From Firmicutes bacterium UBA1440 (GTDB lineage Bacteria; Bacillota; Clostridia; Peptostreptococcales; Anaerovoracaceae), in the NCBI GenBank assembly GCA_002329565.1, contig DCTM01000030.1, positions 18,527 through 29,150 on the forward strand: DNA of 10,624 nucleotides. The letters are read 5' to 3'. The position numbers and the translations under genes are program-made. This document shows positions 6,055 to 10,624 of the stretch, piece after piece. The notes under the pieces were generated by a model. It made no database searches. It saw nothing but the letters and a program-made list of their open reading frames with translations, and was not told where the DNA came from. The first letter of the stretch is position 1. The number at the start of each line of letters is the position of its first letter.

Positions 6055-8061
6055 CTACCAGCCTCCGCCGCCTCCGCCGCCGAAGCCTCCTCCGGAAAAG
6101 CCTCCGCCTCCGCCAAAGCCTCCGAAACTGCCCGGGAATCCGTCCGAATGACCCATGCTGTCGGCCGACGGAATGTTAATCATGCTGTCGCTCATCGCAT
6201 GTGCCGTGCTGTTGAACATATTAACGAAAATCCACGTGTTGAACAGCATCGAACCGTTATAGGCACTGTCGTTGTACCAGGTCGGCGGTTCAATCTTGAT
6301 ATCGGCAAACTTTTCAGCCCAGACCTTCGTCAAGCCGAACACGTAAGCGTAAGGCAAAACTTTATAAAAGTACTGAGGATTTTCTTCAGAAAGAGCCTCA
6401 ATCCTGTCTTTCTCAGCCACTTTTATAAAATGCTTAAAGCCGAGAATCTTTCCAAGCTGTTCGTTGCTCGCATCTGTGCGCTTGAGCATCACCGAGGTCA
6501 GCAGCACAACAGCCACCGTACACACAGTTGCCAAAATCAACAGCAAGATATGATCTAGCAACACTACCCTCACGACGAGGAACAAGATCAACACCAGGAC
6601 AACAGCAAATGCGTACGCCGCTATGCGCTTTGCTTTCTTCGTCGCATGACGCTTGTCAAAGGTCGAAGATACCCATACGCATAAAAAGGCAGTGAGTATA
6701 TAAGCTATTATCGCGACAAACAGCAGCCAATCCCGGAAATACGCAACGGCAATACCTGCGATACATGCAAATAACGGAACACCCGCCAGAACGATGCCCA
6801 CAAATCGCGCCGCCTTGGAACTCATTGTGAAAAGTCTGTTCTCTTTGACAGCGGTGTACTGCCCTTTGAGTTGCTCACTCGCAGTCTGATAATATTCATA
6901 GAAGTCCGCGGGAAATTCATCTGTTCTCACTTCGTCGCTGCGGCTAAATATCCCGTCAAACAGCGTTTTTTCATATGGTTTTGCATCGAAGAGAGATTTT
7001 TCGAAAGCTTCCTCCTCGCCCGGAACGACGTTCTTCACGAGGTAAACATTATTCTCCTTCTTGCCGATAAGGCCCTTGATGCCTCCGGCCTTTTCTTCCC
7101 GCTGTTCAATACGCAGCCAACCCTTATCCGCGAAATGAAAAATCATCGAAATGATGTCGTTCTTATCGACAACGCCGTCGATTACATATCCCATCTCTGC
7201 CGGACTGAGATTGTTCGGCGGATAGAATTCCACCGTCTGCACGAGCGGTTTATCGCGTCCGAAGGCAAAGAACAGCAGTCCTGCAATAAGCAGAGCCGCA
7301 ATAGCAGCGACGTAAGCGGCCGGAATCGCCCAATCGTTATTTGCCGCTCCGACAAAATAGCCCTCCGGCAGCTTCACCAGCACGGTGACGCCTTCTCCCT
7401 GTGGGAGATTATATATCGTTGAAGTAATTGTATTGTCCTGCACGGTAAACCCCGGATTTTCTCCGGCTGCTCCGTATTGCCCTTTATACATTGAGACAGC
7501 GGCGCCGTCGAATTCCTTCGGCATGTTCACAGTGACATTGGCTGACCCTATGCCCGTCTCCCAGCCGTGCGGAATAAGGTTCGCATAGAGCAGATCCATG
7601 TCGTCGAATTCATCACTGTACAGCATGCAATTATAGCTTATGCGGAAAATCTTGGTTCCCGTAAACGTTTCATATGAGCTGCCGAGTTTTATGACAGCGT
7701 TGCCGTTTTCCTCATAGGTCTCAATACCGCTGCCTTCTTCGAGCCGAATGTCAGAGACCTTCATATTAAACCGTACTTCTTCCGCTTTACCGTCCTTCTC
7801 AATGTAGGAAGTGCCTGAGAGCGGGATATAGCGATAGATGCCGTGCATCGGTGCGTACGCGTTGATCTCGATTTCTTCAGTCACCGCCACTGTTGCATTT
7901 TCATTGACTGCCATAGTAACATCGTATCGGCTCGTTTCGAACTGCGTATCGGCAAAGATAGGTGCCGTCGAGCAGGTGACGATAACCGCAGCAATGAGAA
8001 AAGCCGGAAAGCGCTTACGCGCTCCGGCAACGACCCGTTCTCTAAAATTCCACTTTGACAT
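6055..8061 (-). CDS. DUF2207 domain membrane protein with glycine-rich C-terminal tail
   Basis: A 668-residue exported membrane protein of unknown function. It has an N-terminal signal sequence (basic residues 8-18, hydrophobic 19-34, likely cleavage after APIFA, residue 37). An extracytoplasmic DUF2207 domain covers about 40-240, with HGIYRYIPL near 73-81. Hydrophobic helices lie at about 246-267, 418-441, 445-465, 480-500 and 503-525. After the last helix comes NPQYFYKVLPYAYVFGL (561-577), typical of the family, and the protein ends in a Gly-rich tail (646-668) finishing in GGGW. The frame also has an ATG at 8082, but its GAGGT is too close. The ATG at 8059-8061 has GGAGG with a 9 bp spacer and gives a better signal peptide. 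It overlaps lemA by 20 bp, so the two are coupled. Confidence 0.9.
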   Translation of the reverse strand: MSKWNFRERVVAGARKRFPAFLIAAVIVTCSTAPIFADTQFETSRYDVTMAVNENATVAVTEEIEINAYAPMHGIYRYIPLSGTSYIEKDGKAEEVRFNMKVSDIRLEEGSGIETYEENGNAVIKLGSSYETFTGTKIFRISYNCMLYSDEFDDMDLLYANLIPHGWETGIGSANVTVNMPKEFDGAAVSMYKGQYGAAGENPGFTVQDNTITSTIYNLPQGEGVTVLVKLPEGYFVGAANNDWAIPAAYVAAIAALLIAGLLFFAFGRDKPLVQTVEFYPPNNLSPAEMGYVIDGVVDKNDIISMIFHFADKGWLRIEQREEKAGGIKGLIGKKENNVYLVKNVVPGEEEAFEKSLFDAKPYEKTLFDGIFSRSDEVRTDEFPADFYEYYQTASEQLKGQYTAVKENRLFTMSSKAARFVGIVLAGVPLFACIAGIAVAYFRDWLLFVAIIAYILTAFLCVWVSSTFDKRHATKKAKRIAAYAFAVVLVLILFLVVRVVLLDHILLLILATVCTVAVVLLTSVMLKRTDASNEQLGKILGFKHFIKVAEKDRIEALSEENPQYFYKVLPYAYVFGLTKVWAEKFADIKIEPPTWYNDSAYNGSMLFNTWIFVNMFNSTAHAMSDSMINIPSADSMGHSDGFPGSFGGFGGGGGFSGGGFGGGGGGGW
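6058..6126 (-). repeat. Glycine-codon-rich low-complexity tract ending the DUF2207 gene
   Basis: The minus strand carries a run of GGN glycine codons interrupted by Phe (TTT/TTC/TTY) and Ser, encoding the C-terminal tail of the DUF2207 protein and ending in a TGG tryptophan codon. The units are imperfect copies of Gly-Gly-(Gly)n-Phe. Many GG and GGGG-equivalent clusters lie close together on the coding strand, so two-layer G-quadruplexes in the mRNA are conceivable. Such tails are common in DUF2207 and TPM-domain proteins. Confidence 0.75.
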
Positions 8062-8599
8062 TTTGCCTTTCCTCCGGCGCATCTACCTCGTACATAGGTT
8101 TTCTCGCGAATTTAAACATACCTGCGATGATGCTGCTCGGGAAAATCTCGGTCTTAGTGTTGTAATCCCGGACAACCGCATTGTAGTATTTTCTTGAATT
8201 TGCTATATCATCTTCCACTATGCGAAGTTGATTTTGCAGATCGATAAAATTTGTGTTGGCTTTCAAGTCCGGATAGGCTTCCGCAATTGCAAACAAGGAT
8301 TTCAATGTGCCTGTCAGCATGTTGTCGCCCTTAATGCGCTCCTCCGGAGTCACGGCGCTCTGCGCCATGTTTCTGGCTTTTACAACATTTTCCAACGTCC
8401 CCGCCTCGTGCTTAGCGTAACCCTTGACCGTTTCCACAAGATTAGGAATTAAATCATAACGCTTTTTCATGTAGACATCCATGGTTGAGAACGCTTCCTC
8501 TGCCATGTTTCTGAGTTTCACAAACCCGTTGTAGGCACCGATTGCCCAAAATACCAACAGCACTACAACGATAATAAGTCCGATTCCTAAAAATTTCAT
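8042..8599 (-). CDS. lemA: LemA family protein
   Basis: A 185-residue membrane-anchored protein. One N-terminal helix (about residues 3-23, FLGIGLIIVVVLLVFWAIG) is followed by the alpha-helical LemA domain, with the conserved core VKLRNMAEEAFSTMDVYMKKRYDLIPNLVETVKGYAKHE (27-65) and the C-terminal RKYYNAVVRDYNTK region (136-149). The length is normal. LemA proteins are widespread and their molecular role is not settled. The ATG follows GGGAGGG with a 7 bp spacer. The gene follows ung by 22 bp and overlaps the DUF2207 gene, a pairing seen in many bacteria, which suggests the two proteins act together at the membrane. Confidence 0.95.
   Translation of the reverse strand: MKFLGIGLIIVVVLLVFWAIGAYNGFVKLRNMAEEAFSTMDVYMKKRYDLIPNLVETVKGYAKHEAGTLENVVKARNMAQSAVTPEERIKGDNMLTGTLKSLFAIAEAYPDLKANTNFIDLQNQLRIVEDDIANSRKYYNAVVRDYNTKTEIFPSSIIAGMFKFARKPMYEVDAPEERQNVKVEF
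8071..8075 (-). promoter_or_regulatory. Ribosome binding site that fixes the DUF2207 start
   Basis: Minus-strand GGAGG inside the end of lemA, 9 bp upstream of the ATG at 8059-8061. It lies between the two in-frame ATGs, so it can serve only the downstream one. Hence the protein starts MSKWNF rather than MRRRKGK. Confidence 0.7.
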
Positions 8600-8621
8600 C
8601 TCTTTACCCTCCCTGTTTATA

Positions 8622-9290
8622 TTACATTATATTCCAATCAATGGGCTCAAGCCCTTTGCTCAGCAGGAATTGATTGGCTCGCGAGAAGTATTTCCCTCCG
8701 AAAAAGCCCTTATGCGCAGCAAGCGGACTCGGATGTGCGCCGGTCAGAATGCAGTGTTGCGAACCGTCGATCAGTATCTGCTTGGCTTTGGCATTTGCGC
8801 CCCAAAGAATGAATACGATCGGTTGCTCGCGCATGTTGAGAAGTTCAATCACTCTGTCAGTAAACTGCTCCCAGCCTTTATCCTTGTGAGAATTTGCCTG
8901 CCCGCGCCGAACGGTCAGCACCGTATTGAGCAGCAATACTCCTTGTCTTGCCCAATCCTCAAGGCAACCGTGTGACGGTATCTCCGCTCCGATATCCGCA
9001 TGCAGCTCCTTATATATATTGCTCAGGGACGGTGGTATCGGTATACCTTTCTTGACCGAAAAGCAGAGGCCATGTGCCTCGTTTGGTCCGTGATAAGGGT
9101 CTTGCCCGATGATTACGGCTTTGACTGCACTGTAGGGGGTGTACCGCAATGCGTTGAAGATGTCATACATGTCGGGATAAATCGTCCGCGTCTTATATTC
9201 AGTGACCAAGAATGCGCGCAATTTCTTATAATACTCCTTGTCGAATTCCTCCGCAAGCAGTTCATCCCAATCATTCCCTATGTTAACCAT
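8622..9290 (-). CDS. ung: Uracil-DNA glycosylase, family 1
   Basis: DNA repair enzyme that removes uracil arising from cytosine deamination or dUTP incorporation, starting base excision repair. At 222 residues it matches family 1 length. All key motifs are present: [18 protein letters not shown] (62-79) with the catalytic-type Asp64, Tyr66 and the uracil-stacking Phe77, LLLNTVLTV with Asn122, and the [13 protein letters not shown] loop (186-198) with His186. The opening [12 protein letters not shown] is typical. The ATG is preceded by GAGGG with a 7 bp spacer. It sits 75 bp after the radical SAM gene and 22 bp before lemA, so it is probably cotranscribed with lemA and DUF2207 although no functional link is evident. 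Confidence 0.97.
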   Translation of the reverse strand: MVNIGNDWDELLAEEFDKEYYKKLRAFLVTEYKTRTIYPDMYDIFNALRYTPYSAVKAVIIGQDPYHGPNEAHGLCFSVKKGIPIPPSLSNIYKELHADIGAEIPSHGCLEDWARQGVLLLNTVLTVRRGQANSHKDKGWEQFTDRVIELLNMREQPIVFILWGANAKAKQILIDGSQHCILTGAHPSPLAAHKGFFGGKYFSRANQFLLSKGLEPIDWNIM

Positions 9291-9365
9291 CTGCCAACCC
9301 TCTTCCGTTCCTAATCTGTGAAGCTTTCAATGAATGTACTCTGTTTCTTTTTTATTCATCTTAAT
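9291..9365. other. 75 bp gap between the radical SAM gene and ung
   Basis: AT-rich toward the radical SAM stop. It holds the ung ribosome binding site, an imperfect palindrome TGAAAGCTTCA, and a loose ATGAAT/ATTCAT inverted repeat with an 18 bp loop. Neither makes a convincing intrinsic terminator, and I see no good -35/-10 pair. A ten-codon ATG-to-TGA frame is also present but lacks a binding site. Confidence 0.4.
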
Positions 9366-10436
9366 CTAAAATTTTATCATAATATATGCGTTGTCCGCAA
9401 GGTTTTGATCGATGCTGTATGAAATATTTAATTCCGGATATCTGCGTGAAAAATATGTTTTATTCTCTCCCTTATGTCCGACCATGTTGGAAAAGCATCT
9501 CGCATTGCAGGCAAACGAGATATCCCGCATATCGGCATCGGACGCATTCTCCCGCACTGCGAAATCCGTCAAGGCCGGAAATGCACTTAAGAGTTGATCT
9601 TCCAATACCTCACGAGCGATGCGTCCCTCGACAAGCTGTCGAAAAGCGGGGTGATAAGTGCCCGCAGCGGTCGCACTGCCTTCCTTATCGCTGATCAGGT
9701 CGGTGCTCTTGAGACCGACTCGCAGAATACGAATGCCGGCCGCAGAGAGAATCTTGTACATCACCGCCGTAATCTCAACTGTCTCATCCTGCGTGAGCGG
9801 AACATAGCTTCCGTCCCGGTACATTTCCATCAGGCGCGTATCGCGCAAGATAACAGTCGGGTAAAGACGCGCCACCTCAGGCCGCAAGGCTGCCGCACGT
9901 TCCGCCGATTGCAAGGCTTTCTCCCTCGTGTCCCCCGGAAGGCCGATCATCAACTGAATTCCGACATCGAAACCCCAATCCTGTATCATCTTACAAGCCA
10001 GTTCTGCCTGCGCACTGTTATGCCCGCGCCGTGCAGCAGTCAGAACTCCGTCGTCAAACGATTGCACCCCAAGCTCAATAATGTCAACACCATAGTTTTT
10101 TAAGTTGCGCAATATGTGCTCATCTATATAATCAGGCCGTGTCGACAGATGAATCTTGTCAATTTTCCCTCTGTCCTTATACTCCTTCGCCACCGCCAAA
10201 AACGCCGACTGCTCTTCAATGGGAATGCCCGTGAAGCTGCCGCCGAAAAATGCGACCTCAACTGTCTCCAATCCGCGTCCGACCAGTGTCGTGAGGTATG
10301 TCTCTATCTTGTCGCGCACATCTTGCGGCATTACGTCTGCACTCTGAGCTGTAATTGCTCGCTGATTGCAGAACACGCAATCGTTCGGGCAGCCGCGATG
10401 CGGTATGAAGATCGGAATTATGGCGTGCTTCTTCAT
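9366..10436 (-). CDS. Radical SAM protein of the Elp3-type family, lacking an acetyltransferase domain
   Basis: A 356-residue cytoplasmic protein. HRGCPNDCVFCNQ near the N-terminus has the radical SAM cysteines C16-x3-C20-x2-C23, which should bind a 4Fe-4S cluster and S-adenosylmethionine. GGSFTG (65-70) and the ELGVQSFDDGVL segment (about 141-152) are typical of the Elp3/HemN-like barrel. True Elp3 enzymes also have a C-terminal GNAT domain; here the C-terminal part is short and shows none, so it belongs to the bacterial Elp3-like subgroup whose substrate is unknown. From memory, such genes often lie near rnc in Bacillota. The ATG is served by AAAGGAAG inside the upstream gene's last codons, 4 bp after its stop, so translation is coupled to it. 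Confidence 0.92.
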   Translation of the reverse strand: MKKHAIIPIFIPHRGCPNDCVFCNQRAITAQSADVMPQDVRDKIETYLTTLVGRGLETVEVAFFGGSFTGIPIEEQSAFLAVAKEYKDRGKIDKIHLSTRPDYIDEHILRNLKNYGVDIIELGVQSFDDGVLTAARRGHNSAQAELACKMIQDWGFDVGIQLMIGLPGDTREKALQSAERAAALRPEVARLYPTVILRDTRLMEMYRDGSYVPLTQDETVEITAVMYKILSAAGIRILRVGLKSTDLISDKEGSATAAGTYHPAFRQLVEGRIAREVLEDQLLSAFPALTDFAVRENASDADMRDISFACNARCFSNMVGHKGENKTYFSRRYPELNISYSIDQNLADNAYIMIKF

Positions 10437-10440
10437 ACTT

Positions 10441-10624
10441 TCAAATCTTCCTTTCTATGATTGAGCCGATGTCCGTCAGCGGATATTCTTTAAAATACAC
10501 CGTTTCATGTCCTGCGTCCGCAATGAAACTCATTATGCGCGAAAAATCACTGTGTGCCGAGAGATCTCCGTTAAAGACAATAAAATTACCCACCCGACCG
10601 CAGGCACCTCCGATAAAACCGCAG
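10441..10624 (-). CDS. C-terminal fragment of an uncharacterised protein, DUF6873-like (runs off the right edge)
   Basis: The last 60 or so codons of a gene entering from the right edge. The readable peptide includes CGFIGGACGRVGN, FNGDLSAHSDF, then FKEYPLTDIGSIIERKI before TGA at 10441-10443. A G-F-I-G-G segment, an F-x-G-D-L then H-x-D element and a closing P-L-T-D-I-G-S-I-I resemble the C-terminus of the DUF6873 proteins of Clostridia, which are annotated as having a guanidino-group-modifying-enzyme-like fold. I recall this family from memory and the match is partial, so the name is tentative; that this is coding is well supported by the uninterrupted, protein-like frame and its tight spacing (4 bp) to the radical SAM gene. 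Function is unknown. Confidence 0.6.
   Translation of the reverse strand, partial: CGFIGGACGRVGNFIVFNGDLSAHSDFSRIMSFIADAGHETVYFKEYPLTDIGSIIERKI

Noticed and set aside
6043..6558. Plus-strand open frame of 171 codons opposite the DUF2207 gene, beginning with an Ala-rich repeat
   Set aside because: The repeat is simply the reverse of the Gly-codon tract, and the rest shows no family resemblance or good ribosome binding site.
8062..8082. Upstream ATG start of the DUF2207 gene
   Set aside because: The GAGGT motif is only about 2 bp from this ATG; the downstream ATG is correctly spaced from GGAGG.
9325..9357. Ten-codon leader-peptide-like frame between the radical SAM gene and ung
   Set aside because: No ribosome binding site, no repeated regulatory codons and no attenuator hairpin follow it.
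1..10624. Defence system, phage, insertion sequence, CRISPR array or RNA gene
   Set aside because: All space is taken by recognisable housekeeping or membrane genes on one strand. No transposase, terminal repeats, regular direct repeats or tRNA/rRNA-like stretches were seen.

Overview
The window is compact bacterial chromosome. Every supportable gene lies on the minus strand, so transcription runs from position 10624 down to 1. Spacing is tight, with several stop/start overlaps and clear GGAGG-type ribosome binding sites. The gene content (a YlmC/YmxH-family sporulation protein beside nrdR, a trigger-factor-like FKBP lipoprotein, the LemA/DUF2207 pair, an Elp3-type radical SAM protein, a DUF1015 start) points to an anaerobic Bacillota of class Clostridia. 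Base composition looks intermediate rather than strongly AT-rich. Genus cannot be read from the sequence; an Anaerovoracaceae/Peptostreptococcales-like lineage is only a guess.

In transcription order: (1) the C-terminal end of an uncharacterised protein resembling the DUF6873 family (10441-10624), closely followed by an Elp3-type radical SAM protein (9366-10436). (2) After 75 bp, ung (8622-9290), then lemA (8042-8599) overlapping a large DUF2207 membrane protein with a Gly-rich C-terminus (6055-8061). (3) After 84 bp, a central-carbon pair, malic enzyme (4798-5970) and class II fumarase fumC (3402-4790). A DMT/EamA transporter (2510-3472) overlaps the end of fumC and is linked by an ATGA overlap to an FKBP/trigger-factor-like lipoprotein (1596-2513). 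(4) A YlmC/YmxH PRC-barrel protein (1246-1488), nrdR (731-1192), cmk (56-718), and the first 22 codons of a DUF1015 gene (1-68) overlapping cmk by 13 bp.

Functionally, fumarase plus malic enzyme form a short fumarate-malate-pyruvate route. NrdR and cytidylate kinase both bear on (deoxy)nucleotide supply, and Ung removes uracil from DNA. LemA and DUF2207 are membrane proteins that probably work together but whose role is unknown. No mobile element, phage, CRISPR array, RNA gene or strong intrinsic terminator was found, and no stretch over 300 bp lacks a gene. Four starts differ from the longest open frame or are uncertain: ylmC, fumC and DUF2207 start at internal ATGs with better ribosome binding sites, and the transporter start is ambiguous. 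I do not see a novel defence or biosynthetic system. The least explained elements are the DUF6873-like/radical SAM pair, the LemA/DUF2207 pair and the lipoprotein version of trigger factor.
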